From Geothermobacter hydrogeniphilus (GTDB lineage: Bacteria; Desulfobacterota; Desulfuromonadia; Desulfuromonadales; Geothermobacteraceae), in NCBI RefSeq assembly GCF_002898515.1, contig NZ_PPFX01000009.1, positions 39,299 through 103,298 on the forward strand: 64,000 bases of DNA, written 5' to 3'. Positions 18,582 to 26,694 of the stretch are shown piece after piece; positions within the stretch are counted from its first letter, which is position 1; every line of letters starts with the position of its first letter. The position numbers and the translations under genes were made by a program. Below the pieces are notes generated by a model, which was not told the origin of the DNA, did not search any database, and worked only from the letters and a program-made list of their open reading frames with translations.

Positions 18582-19427
18582 CTATTCCCGGATGCGGGGA
18601 TCAAGCGCGTCGCGGATCCCCTCGCCAAGCAGATTGTAACCGAGAACCGTGATCAGAATCGCCAGCCCCGGAAAAACGGACAGCCACCAGGCGGTTCCCA
18701 GGGTCTGTTTGCCGGCAATCAGCATATTGCCCCAGGAGGGTGTCGGCGGCTGAACTCCGATACCGAGAAAAGAAAGAGCGCTTTCAGTGAGAATAGCGCC
18801 GGCCACTCCGAGGGTGGCCGAAACCAGCACCGGAGACAGTGCGTTGGGCATGACATGGCGGAAAATGACGCGGAAATCAGAGGCTCCAAGAGCCCGGGCG
18901 GCCTGAACAAATTCACGTTCCCGCAGCGAGAGGAATTCAGCCCGCACCAGTCGCGCCACTCCCATCCAGCCGGTCAGGCCGATGATGATCATGATGTTCC
19001 AGATCGAAGGTTCCAGGAAGGCGATCACCGCCAGAATCAGAAAAAAGGATGGGAAACAGAGCATGATGTCGACAAAACGCATGATCACCGCATCCCACCA
19101 GCCGCCGTAATACCCCGCCAGAGCTCCGAGAGCGGTGCCGATCAGCGACGCGATCCCGACCGCCACAAAACCGACCAGCAGGGAAATACGGGCACCATAG
19201 AAGATACGGGCAAGCACATCACGCCCCAGGTCATCGGTCCCGAACCAGTGATGCAGACTCGGTCCCTGCAGACGTTCGGAGATCTGGATGGCGCCCGGCT
19301 CATAACCGGTCAGCGGCGCGACAGCGGCCATGACGAACATCGCCAGGACAATCGCGGCCCCCAGCATCGCCATCCGATTGCGCCCCAGTCGGCGCCACAT
19401 GATATCCTGAAAAAATCCATGAGCCAT
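18582..19427 (-). CDS. Peptide ABC transporter permease, DppC/OppC type
   Basis: 281 residues. It is the second inner-membrane permease of a peptide/nickel importer. HHWFGTDDLGRDVLARIFYGARISLLVG is the typical N-terminal DppC signature (OppC_N), followed by five membrane helices and the EAA loop EFVQAARALGASDFRVIFRHVMPN. It ends ALDPRIRE, as usual. Unusually it is not next to the DppB-type gene: an MshEN gene and an OmpA-type gene lie between, and a deleted copy of repeat A sits just upstream (19443-19504). No ATPase gene is present in the window. Confidence 0.88.
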   Translation of the reverse strand: MAHGFFQDIMWRRLGRNRMAMLGAAIVLAMFVMAAVAPLTGYEPGAIQISERLQGPSLHHWFGTDDLGRDVLARIFYGARISLLVGFVAVGIASLIGTALGALAGYYGGWWDAVIMRFVDIMLCFPSFFLILAVIAFLEPSIWNIMIIIGLTGWMGVARLVRAEFLSLREREFVQAARALGASDFRVIFRHVMPNALSPVLVSATLGVAGAILTESALSFLGIGVQPPTPSWGNMLIAGKQTLGTAWWLSVFPGLAILITVLGYNLLGEGIRDALDPRIRE

Positions 19428-19442
19428 GGTTTGTATCCGTTC

Positions 19443-19504
19443 ACGTGAATCAGTGATTTCCTGTTGGATGGACTGTCCGCCGACAAGGTGCTCACTGATT
19501 CAGG
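19443..19504. repeat. Interspersed repeat family A, internally deleted copy
   Basis: 62 bp retaining both ends (GTGAATCAGTGA ... GTCCGCCGACAAGG ... CTCACTGATTCAGG) but lacking the central 100 bp present in the other copies. It lies between the MshEN gene and the DppC-type gene. Confidence 0.8.
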
Positions 19505-19533
19505 ATTCAGTTAAAGCAGTACCGACGGGCGGA

Positions 19534-20169
19534 CTACTTCAATTCCTCATATTCCCTGGGGGTCAAAATCCCCAGCGCCTTCAGCTTCTCCAGCAACGCC
19601 TGTAATTTTTCTTCGGTTGTCCGCTGCCTGACCGGCGGCGAAACCGGAGAAAACTTATGCAGAGTCTCCGTGGATTCGACCAGCACCTCGGCCTCGGCCA
19701 ACTCTTCGTCCCCGTTGCCGTCGACTGCGCCATAAAATCGGTTGAGTGCGTCACGGATCGCTTCTTCGGACGCAATCGCCGGTCGAATTCTGCAACCGGT
19801 CATGAACTGCAGTGAATCTATGACCATCAGGTTGGTCGGGTCGCTCATGGCCACCAGCAGGTAAACGGTCCCGGACATCTCACCACGACGAACCGGCAGC
19901 ACATTGAACTGACGCGCCTTCTCCTCGGGCAGCATAGCCACCAGTTCAGGCGGGATCTGCTCCTTCGCCAAATCGATGCGGGGACAGTTGAGTTGATCGG
20001 CCAGAAAGGAAAGCAGGCGATTTTCGCTGATATAACCGAGCTTGACCAGTGAGTTGCCAAGCCTTCCACCGAGATTGCGTTGATGAGAAAGGGCTGAATT
20101 GAGCTGGAATTCATCGATAATTCCCGCGCGAATCAGCATTTCTCCAAGTTTGAGATTCTTTTTCGGCAT
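19534..20169 (-). CDS. Stand-alone MshEN (GspE N-terminal) domain protein
   Basis: 211 residues. ATG 20169 with GGAG 9 nt upstream. Residues about 5-150 match the GspE/PilB/MshE N-terminal fold: LGEMLIRAGIIDEFQLNSALSHQ, then GRLGNSLVKLGYISE and later DPTNLMVIDSLQFMTG. The ATPase part of a type II secretion or pilus motor is missing. MshEN modules of this kind can bind c-di-GMP, so a receptor role is possible but inferred. The C-terminal 55 residues are acidic then helical (EEKLQALLEKLKALGILT), like other short MshEN proteins. It is co-directional with the OmpA gene 32 bp upstream. Confidence 0.8.
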   Translation of the reverse strand: MPKKNLKLGEMLIRAGIIDEFQLNSALSHQRNLGGRLGNSLVKLGYISENRLLSFLADQLNCPRIDLAKEQIPPELVAMLPEEKARQFNVLPVRRGEMSGTVYLLVAMSDPTNLMVIDSLQFMTGCRIRPAIASEEAIRDALNRFYGAVDGNGDEELAEAEVLVESTETLHKFSPVSPPVRQRTTEEKLQALLEKLKALGILTPREYEELK

Positions 20170-20201
20170 GCGGACGACTCCTGCGATGGGCAACAGACCC
20201 G

Positions 20202-20945
20202 TTACGGATTCAGATATTCCGCGATACGAATGACGACGCGACGGTTACGGGCCCGGCCCTGCTGGGTTGAATTCGCGGCCGGGGGGTGATCTTCTCCGAC
20301 TCCGACCACCTCCATCGGCGGAGCGGAGGCACCAAGCCGGTCCACAAGTGCCTGTCGAACAACCTCGGCACGTCGTTGTGACAGACGCCTGTTATAGGCG
20401 GCCGGGCCGACGCTGTCGGTGTGCCCTTCGATAATCACTCTTCTATGCGGATGGTGGCGGATAAATGCTACACCACGCTCAAATTCTCGTTCGCTCCCCT
20501 CCTGCAGAACACTTTCACCGGTGCGAAAAAGTACCTGCAACTCGAGTTGCGGCAACTCCTTGCGGGCAGAAACGGCCGTTTCCGATGCCGGCGGGCATCC
20601 ACGGTCATCGACATTGCTGTCAACGACGGTCCCCGGGCATCTGTCCGTGCCGTCAGGAACCCCGTCGCCATCACCATCAGGCGGACAACCGTCGAGACCG
20701 ACCGGCAACCCCGGCAGGGTATCGGGACAGCGGTCGAGGTGATCAAAAACGCCGTCACGGTCGGCATCCAGGGGACAGCCGTCAGCCCCGACCCTGACGG
20801 TGGCGGAGGAATCGGGGCAACGATCCGCACTGTCGGGAACCCCGTCCCCGTCACGGTCGGCGACAGGAACTGCTGGTGATGTCACCGGAGCGGCGCATCC
20901 GCTGACCAGCAACACCAGCAACAGCGAGAGAAGCAAACGCGACAA
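20202..20945 (-). CDS. OmpA-family lipoprotein with calcium-type repeats
   Basis: 247 residues. TTG start at 20945 is preferred because GAGGAGG lies 8 nt before it; an ATG at 20966 lacks a site. A lipoprotein signal (LLLSLLLVLLVSGC) is followed by four thrombospondin type-3-like units (DRDGDGVPDSADRCPD and variants), each with a DxDxDG loop able to bind calcium. The C-terminal OmpA/Pal domain (VIIEGHTDSVGPAAYN ... LSQRRAEVV ... RRVVIRI) binds peptidoglycan. It is probably outer-membrane anchored. It lies 21 bp after the DppB-type permease, inside a peptide-transport operon, which is unusual. Confidence 0.88.
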   Translation of the reverse strand: MSRLLLSLLLVLLVSGCAAPVTSPAVPVADRDGDGVPDSADRCPDSSATVRVGADGCPLDADRDGVFDHLDRCPDTLPGLPVGLDGCPPDGDGDGVPDGTDRCPGTVVDSNVDDRGCPPASETAVSARKELPQLELQVLFRTGESVLQEGSEREFERGVAFIRHHPHRRVIIEGHTDSVGPAAYNRRLSQRRAEVVRQALVDRLGASAPPMEVVGVGEDHPPAANSTQQGRARNRRVVIRIAEYLNP

Positions 20946-20966
20946 AACAGAGTCCTCCTCAACCAT

Positions 20967-21941
20967 TCATGAACGGCGGATGCGTGGATCCGCCATGGCA
21001 TAACTGATATCGGCCAGCAGGTTGCCGACCAGGGTCAAAATCGCGCCAATAACCAGAACACCCATAATCAACGGGTAATCGCGCATCATCACCCCGTCAT
21101 AAAAGAGCTTTCCCATCCCCGGGATGGCAAAGATCGTTTCAAAAATGACACTGCCGCCGATCAGCCCGGGGACGGACAACCCGAGGAGAGTGATCACCGG
21201 CAACAGGGCGTTGCGCAGGGCATGACGGTAAATCACCACCCGTTCGGAAAGACCCTTGGCCCGGGCGGTGAGGATATAGTCCTGCCGGACCACTTCGAGC
21301 ATGTTGGATCGCATGTAGCGTGAAAATCCCGCCAGGCCGCCGAACGCTGAAACAAAAACCGGCAGAATCAGATGATGAACCAGGTCCCAGATACGGGCGG
21401 AGAAACTGAGATATTCATGGCCGAGGGAACGGATACCGGCAATCGGAAAGAGGCCGAGGCGGACACCGCCGTAATCCATCAGCAGCAGGGCCAGCCAGAA
21501 AGACGGCATGGCGAAACCGATGAAGACAAAGACCGTTGTCGCCCGATCAAACAGTGAATTTCGCCTGGTCGCCGACAGGATGCCGATGGGGATGGCAACG
21601 GCCAGGATCAGGATGATCGACAGCAGGTTGATGATGATGGTGATCGGCAGACGTTCCCTGATCTTCTCCATCACCGGTCGGTGATCGAGTGAAAAGGATT
21701 CACCGAAATCGAGGCGCGACAAGCGCCCGAGCCATTGACCGTACTGAACATAGAGCGGCTGGTCGAGACCGTACTGGGCCCGCAGCCTCTCCTGCAGCTC
21801 GACACTGGCGTCGGGGTTGAGATCGGTCTGCATATCGGTCGGCTCACCTGGAGCCAGGTGGATGACGACAAAGGAGATCAGGGTAATGCCGATCAGCAGC
21901 GGGATCATCATCAGCAGGCGCTTGGCAAGAAATCTCAGCAT
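20967..21941 (-). CDS. Peptide ABC transporter permease, DppB/OppB type
   Basis: 324 residues. GGGAG precedes ATG 21941. The N-terminus [27 protein letters not shown] is the family hallmark. Six membrane helices follow, with the EAA loop [28 protein letters not shown]. The end DPRIRRS is typical. It forms the import channel with the DppC-type gene 1.5 kb downstream. The periplasmic binding protein gene is 27 bp upstream, so the first two genes are a clear operon. Confidence 0.9.
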   Translation of the reverse strand: MLRFLAKRLLMMIPLLIGITLISFVVIHLAPGEPTDMQTDLNPDASVELQERLRAQYGLDQPLYVQYGQWLGRLSRLDFGESFSLDHRPVMEKIRERLPITIIINLLSIILILAVAIPIGILSATRRNSLFDRATTVFVFIGFAMPSFWLALLLMDYGGVRLGLFPIAGIRSLGHEYLSFSARIWDLVHHLILPVFVSAFGGLAGFSRYMRSNMLEVVRQDYILTARAKGLSERVVIYRHALRNALLPVITLLGLSVPGLIGGSVIFETIFAIPGMGKLFYDGVMMRDYPLIMGVLVIGAILTLVGNLLADISYAMADPRIRRS

Positions 21942-21968
21942 CGGCAGCTCCCTTGAAGGCGGCGGCTG

Positions 21969-23600
21969 TCAGCGGGCATATTTCTGCTCCTCTTCAGGAA
22001 CATACCAACGAATGAAATTGTGGGTGATACCGGCCGGCGCGGGCTCGATTCCGTGCAGTCGGCGCGCCACCACCGGCAACGACTCGGCCACGTAAAGAAA
22101 AGTGTAGGGCTGCTCTTCGGCAAGGATTTCCTGGAAGCGGTCGTAGATCTTTTTCCGTTTTTCCTGGTCAAAGGTGCGTCTCCCCTCCTCCAGCAACCGA
22201 TCCACTTCGGCGTTCCTGAAGTGAATGAAGTTCAACTCCCGGGTGCCGGTCTTGCTGGAATGCCAGATATTGTACTGGTCGGGTTCCGGACCTCCGGCCC
22301 AGCCGAGGATACAGGCGTCGAAATTGCCGGCATGGATGAAATCCTTCAGAAAGGCAGCCCATTCGATCACCCGCAGCTTGACCGAGACACCGACCTCCCG
22401 GAAACGCTGCTGCATGATCTCACCCGTCTTGATGCGCAGATCGTTACCCTGATTGGTGATAATGGTAAACTGCAGCGGCCGGCCGTCCTTGTCGAGAATG
22501 CCGTCACCGTCACTGTCATGCCATCCCGCCTCGGCCAGCAACGCCCGCGCTTTATCAGGATCATAGGGGTAGCGTTTTACATTGGGATTGTAGACCCAGG
22601 TATCCGGTTTATAGGGGCCGGTCGCGGCCTGACCAAGTCCCAGCAGGACCCCTTCGATAATTTCCTGTTTATTGATGGCGTAAGAAAGCGCCTGGCGCAC
22701 CCGGCGATCCTTGAACAGCGGTCTTTCAAGATTATAGCCAAGATAGGTATAGCTGAAAGCGAGATAGCGATATTTGTTGAAACGACGCTCGAAGGCGAGA
22801 GTGTCTGTCTGGGTCTGGTACTGGATGGGAGACAGATCCATGTAATCGAGGTCCCCGTTGCGCAGCAGCAGAAACTGGGTGGTCTGATCCGGGATGACCC
22901 GATAGACAACGCGCTTCAGGAAGGGACGACCTTCGAAATAATCGGGATTGGCCTCCACCACGACCTTCTCCCCCGATTGCCACTCGGTGAAAACAAAGGG
23001 GCCGGTTCCAATCGGATGCCGCGAAAGGGGACTCTTGGTGATCGGCACCCCATCAAGCAGATGCTTCGGCAGAATCCTCATTGCCCAGCTGCCGAGCGCC
23101 GGAGCATAAGGCTTGTCGTAGGTGACCCGGAACGTGTAATCGTCGGGAGCCTCGGCATGTTTGACCTGTTTGTAGGATTCCGCGTAAGCGGTCGGCGTGT
23201 CGGGATCAATGTAAAGCCGGTAGGTGAACATCACGTCGGCAGAGGTGAACGGGGCCCCGTCGTGCCACTTCACCCCCTTGCGCAAATGAAACGTGATGGT
23301 CAGGTTGTCGGGCGAGATATCCCAGGATTCAGCCAGTTCGCCTTCGAGCTTCAGATTCTTGTCGTAGCGCACCAGGCCGTTGTAAACCAGGCCGTTGATT
23401 TCCGATGAGGCACTGTCGGTCGCCAGAATCGGCAACAGGTTGCTGGGCTCGCCGATCGACGCCTCGATGAAGGTGTCGCCATAGGCCGGCTTGGCATCCG
23501 CGTCCGACTCGGGAACAAAACCTTCGTCAGGCTGACAGCCGGAAAGCAATAACACCATCATCAGCAACACCAGCAATACAGATACTGATTTACGGATCAT
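21969..23600 (-). CDS. Peptide-binding lipoprotein of an ABC importer (SBP_bac_5)
   Basis: 543 residues. GGAGA upstream of ATG 23600. Lipoprotein signal VLLVLLMMVLLLSGCQ. The cluster-C binding fold is evident from LVYNGLVRYD, LAESWDISPDNLTITFHLRKGVKWHDG and ALSYAINKQEII. It captures oligopeptides or a similar ligand in the periplasm and hands them to the two permeases. It follows the DUF4292-like lipoprotein gene by 4 bp, so the TPR lipoprotein, that lipoprotein and the transporter probably share a transcript. The substrate cannot be told from sequence. Confidence 0.9.
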   Translation of the reverse strand: MIRKSVSVLLVLLMMVLLLSGCQPDEGFVPESDADAKPAYGDTFIEASIGEPSNLLPILATDSASSEINGLVYNGLVRYDKNLKLEGELAESWDISPDNLTITFHLRKGVKWHDGAPFTSADVMFTYRLYIDPDTPTAYAESYKQVKHAEAPDDYTFRVTYDKPYAPALGSWAMRILPKHLLDGVPITKSPLSRHPIGTGPFVFTEWQSGEKVVVEANPDYFEGRPFLKRVVYRVIPDQTTQFLLLRNGDLDYMDLSPIQYQTQTDTLAFERRFNKYRYLAFSYTYLGYNLERPLFKDRRVRQALSYAINKQEIIEGVLLGLGQAATGPYKPDTWVYNPNVKRYPYDPDKARALLAEAGWHDSDGDGILDKDGRPLQFTIITNQGNDLRIKTGEIMQQRFREVGVSVKLRVIEWAAFLKDFIHAGNFDACILGWAGGPEPDQYNIWHSSKTGTRELNFIHFRNAEVDRLLEEGRRTFDQEKRKKIYDRFQEILAEEQPYTFLYVAESLPVVARRLHGIEPAPAGITHNFIRWYVPEEEQKYAR

Positions 23601-23604
23601 AAAA

Positions 23605-24384
23605 TCAGTCTCCAGGCAACGCGATCAGCTTCGCTCCGGCCGGGCGGACAAGGACGAAACGCCGCGGATCAAGCTGCGGGTTGATTTCAAGCTGCCGGAA
23701 CTGGACCTCCAGCAGAATATCACGCTGCGGCAAACGCAGGGAGATGCGACGCGGGAAATTCTGCTCGGATGAAAAATCTCCATAGCCTATATCGAGCCAG
23801 ACAGCACCGCCGCGCGACAGGCGGCAACGAACCAGCCGCAGTTGATTGTCGAATTGCAGCTCCTGCCGGCGGTCTCCGTCCCCTGACAGAAACAGGAGCG
23901 GTCCCGCGGCATCAGCCTGCAACCGTTCAACATTCACCAACAGAGGAACCTGATAAAGAAGCAGATGCACCAGGTCTTCCAGGCGTAACGGCAGATGGGT
24001 GAAACGCTGCAGGTTGCGACCGCTGGCCACACCCTGGTAAAAACGGTTCTGCCCCGGCACCAGCACCTGCAACTGGCGTCCGTCACTGCTCAACAGCAGC
24101 ATCGGCGTGCCGAAAAGACTCAGGGTTTCAGCCCGCATCCGGTTCGGCTTGCTGACCAGCAGAACCTGGGTTGCTCCGAAATTTCGCTGCGGACTTTCAA
24201 CCCGCACCCTGGCCAGCCCCCGCAGGCTCTGCAGCCTGCGGGCACTGCTTTCGAGGTGTTGCAGCAATTCCCGGGCGCCGACATCAACAACAGGCGGAGC
24301 CGTCGGTCGGGGAACCGCACAGGCCTGCAACAAAATCGGAACAAGACAGATCAGGACCAGGCGCACTCTGCCGGCCGAACTCAT
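23605..24384 (-). CDS. DUF4292/LolB-like outer-membrane lipoprotein
   Basis: 259 residues. A lipoprotein signal LVLICLVPILLQAC opens the protein. The body is beta-rich (RGLARVRVESPQRNFGATQVLLVSKPNRMRAE) and resembles the LolA/LolB-type half-barrel, as in DUF4292 proteins, which often accompany TPR proteins. It overlaps the TPR gene stop by an ATGA, so it is coupled to it. Role in lipoprotein handling or envelope assembly is inferred. Confidence 0.7.
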   Translation of the reverse strand: MSSAGRVRLVLICLVPILLQACAVPRPTAPPVVDVGARELLQHLESSARRLQSLRGLARVRVESPQRNFGATQVLLVSKPNRMRAETLSLFGTPMLLLSSDGRQLQVLVPGQNRFYQGVASGRNLQRFTHLPLRLEDLVHLLLYQVPLLVNVERLQADAAGPLLFLSGDGDRRQELQFDNQLRLVRCRLSRGGAVWLDIGYGDFSSEQNFPRRISLRLPQRDILLEVQFRQLEINPQLDPRRFVLVRPAGAKLIALPGD

Positions 24385-26093
24385 TGCGGCCTCACCTGCT
24401 GCAATTTCTCTCTCAGACCCGGCGTTTCCGGCGCTGCCTTGAGCGCGCGGGAATAAATATCGGCAGCTTTTCCTTTCAACCCGAGAGCGCGGTACACGTC
24501 CCCCAGATGCTCAAGAACAACCGGATCTGCGGCAAGTCCCTGCACCGCCTCCTCAAGACTCTGCCGGGCCTCCTGCAATCGTCCGAGACGGTAATAGATC
24601 CAGCCCAGGGTATCCAGGATATGAGGTGCCCGCTTGAGTTGCAACGCCTTCTGCACCAGGCGGAGAGCCTGCGGCAGGTTGCGATTTTCTTCAGCGAAAC
24701 CGTAAGCAACGAAATTCATCGCCTCGACATGATCAGGGTCGACGGTGATAAGCTGCTGCATGGTCAGCATCGCCGCAGCGCGGTCTCCGCTTTGTTCTTC
24801 GAGTACACCACGATGATAGAGCAGATCAACGTCATCCGGAAATTTTTTCAGCCCCTCGTTGACAACCCTGAGCGCAGCGTCCCTGTCTCCGGCATCATTC
24901 TGGAGGGAGGCGAGATAATCGTAGAATTCAGCCCGCGCGCCACCGCGGTCGATCAGTTCCCTGAGCAGCTTGATAGCCTGTTCATTATGACCCAGCTGAT
25001 GATTCAGGTAACTGCGGTGATACAGAGCATCTCCGAAAAGGTTCGAATCATCGGGCACCGAGTTGAAAGCCTCAAGAGCATCGGGCCATTCTTCCTGCTG
25101 CTCAAGCGCGGTGCCGAGATAGTAATGAATCTGCGGCAGATCGGAGCGACGGTTGAGAATATAACGGAAGCTTTTCGCCGCCAGATCCCAGTTCTTCTGT
25201 TCAAGATAGATCAGTCCGGCCTTTCTCCAGGCTTCGAGATCATCCGGCTGGGCGACCTGTTGCCGGCGGAGAAATTCAAGAGCTTCGTTGAAGCGTTGCT
25301 GTTTAACCAGGAGCCGGGCCAGCCGGTGATAAAGCGGCCCCTTGCGGTTGACCTGTCCCAGACCTGTCCGGTAGAGATCTTCGGCCCGTCCGTCATCCCG
25401 TTGCTTCTCCAGCAAATCACCATATTCGAGATAAACAACCAACAGGTGTGGGGCGATACGCAGGATATCCCGGTAATAATCACCGGCACGACTGCCGAGT
25501 TCCAACTGCCGATAGGCGCGAGCCAGATTGAGACGCGCCGGAATGGAATCGGGCGCGACCTTGAGCATCTGCTCGAAGGTATCAATAGCCCGCTGCAGTT
25601 CACCGTTGCCGATATAGGCAAGCCCTAGATGGAGATAGGACGGTTCCCGCTCGGGGGCGAGACGAACCGCTTCAGAAAGCGGCTTGATGGCCTGTTCAAA
25701 CTGCCGTTGGGAATAATAGATGCCGCCGAGCAGCAGATAGGCATCAACCAGGGAAGCATCCTTGACAAGAGCACTCTCAAGCGCCTGAATCGCTCCCTTG
25801 ACATTCCTCTGTTCCAGGCGCAAGCGCGCCAGGGAAACCGACAGATAAGCATCATCGGGATCAAATTCCATCGCCTTGTCCAGAGAGGCTTCGGCCTGTT
25901 CCAGGGCGCCCTCATCGCCGAGCAGGCGACTCTGGGCAAAGTAATAATAGGACCAGGCTTCGGGATGGTGCAGGCGGGCTGCAAAGGGGACCGGCGCCGG
26001 GTCTTCAGGACTTTGACTGTCGATTCCGGGGGTGCATCCGGCCAGCAGGCAGAGAGAGGTGAACAGGCCGAGGAGCAGAAGTTGTCTGAGCAT
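24381..26093 (-). CDS. TPR-repeat lipoprotein
   Basis: 570 residues from ATG 26093, at which a lipoprotein signal begins (LLLGLFTSLCLLAGC); the frame is open another 28 codons upstream without a ribosome site. About 14 TPR-type helical pairs follow (for example ALEQAEASLDKAMEFDPDDAYL and YIGNGELQRAIDTFEQMLKVAPDS). It is a large envelope scaffold or adaptor, similar in layout to the PEP-CTERM/XrtA-type TPR lipoproteins, but no exosortase context is seen. It heads the transcript carrying the DUF4292-like and peptide-binding genes and has a good promoter. Confidence 0.82.
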   Translation of the reverse strand: MLRQLLLLGLFTSLCLLAGCTPGIDSQSPEDPAPVPFAARLHHPEAWSYYYFAQSRLLGDEGALEQAEASLDKAMEFDPDDAYLSVSLARLRLEQRNVKGAIQALESALVKDASLVDAYLLLGGIYYSQRQFEQAIKPLSEAVRLAPEREPSYLHLGLAYIGNGELQRAIDTFEQMLKVAPDSIPARLNLARAYRQLELGSRAGDYYRDILRIAPHLLVVYLEYGDLLEKQRDDGRAEDLYRTGLGQVNRKGPLYHRLARLLVKQQRFNEALEFLRRQQVAQPDDLEAWRKAGLIYLEQKNWDLAAKSFRYILNRRSDLPQIHYYLGTALEQQEEWPDALEAFNSVPDDSNLFGDALYHRSYLNHQLGHNEQAIKLLRELIDRGGARAEFYDYLASLQNDAGDRDAALRVVNEGLKKFPDDVDLLYHRGVLEEQSGDRAAAMLTMQQLITVDPDHVEAMNFVAYGFAEENRNLPQALRLVQKALQLKRAPHILDTLGWIYYRLGRLQEARQSLEEAVQGLAADPVVLEHLGDVYRALGLKGKAADIYSRALKAAPETPGLREKLQQVRPQ

Positions 26094-26167
26094 AACAGCA
26101 AGGGGTCCGGAAAGTGGGGGATGACAAGATTCGGGTGGCCAACTACAGTCACTCCGGAACACGCCTG

Positions 26168-26197
26168 AATCTAGCACGACAGATCGCTTTCGGTCAA
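26168..26197 (-). promoter_or_regulatory. Sigma-70 promoter of the TPR-transporter operon
   Basis: TTGACC (26192-26197), 18-nt spacer, TAGATT (26168-26173) on the minus strand, about 70 nt before ATG 26093. Confidence 0.65.
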
Positions 26198-26403
26198 TTT
26201 ATCAGGGTCCCGGAAAATCCCCTTTACAGGGACAGGAACTATGTTAACGTTTGAACAATATCAAGAGTTTATGTCATGTCTGCCGATTGTCCAGCCGATA
26301 TCAGCAGATCATGCCGATGAACCGGACAGCAAAACAGAACCGGCCCCGTTGACTTCACCGGCTGTCACCTCGAACTTTTTCGCGACGGCCGGGAAGAATC
26401 GGC

Positions 26404-26430
26404 TATAATTTCTAAATTGTTCAACAATTT
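26404..26430 (+). promoter_or_regulatory. -10 box with adjacent perfect palindromic operator
   Basis: TATAAT (26404-26409) is followed 4 bp later by AAATTGTTCAACAATTT (26414-26430), two exact 8-bp arms around a central C. It lies 22 bp upstream of the small membrane protein and symporter-phosphatase operon, so a repressor bound there would block transcription. The -35 region is poor. A related half, GTTTGAACAAT, occurs near 26250. The other parts of the 358-bp spacer 26094-26451 hold the divergent promoter and nothing else I recognise. Confidence 0.6.
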
Positions 26431-26451
26431 CCAACGATCAAGAGACCGGCC

Positions 26452-26694
26452 ATGAAGAAAATGCGGCAACCGTCACAACTGAAAGAAGCCTGGGTGCTCT
26501 GTTTCCTGCTCGGCGTGGTCATGCTCAACTACCCGTTTATCCATATCTTCAATAAAGACGCCACCCTGTTCGGTATCCCCATCCTGATTCTCTACCTGAT
26601 GGTCGGCTGGCCGCTGTCGATCATGGTGATCTTTCTCTTCACCCGGTTGCTCGACCGCAACAGCAGCCAACCGGACAACAGGGACCAACCATGA
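26452..26694 (+). CDS. Small two-helix membrane protein preceding the symporter
   Basis: 80 residues. Two hydrophobic segments (VLCFLLGVVMLNYPFIHIF and FGIPILILYLMVGWPLSIMVIFLFTRLL) and a polar tail. Its stop overlaps the symporter start (ATGA), so translation is coupled. Small membrane proteins upstream of sodium:solute symporters are known in DUF4212/DUF485-type pairs; this one resembles such a subunit in position and topology but I cannot confirm the family. Confidence 0.65.
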   Translation: MKKMRQPSQLKEAWVLCFLLGVVMLNYPFIHIFNKDATLFGIPILILYLMVGWPLSIMVIFLFTRLLDRNSSQPDNRDQP

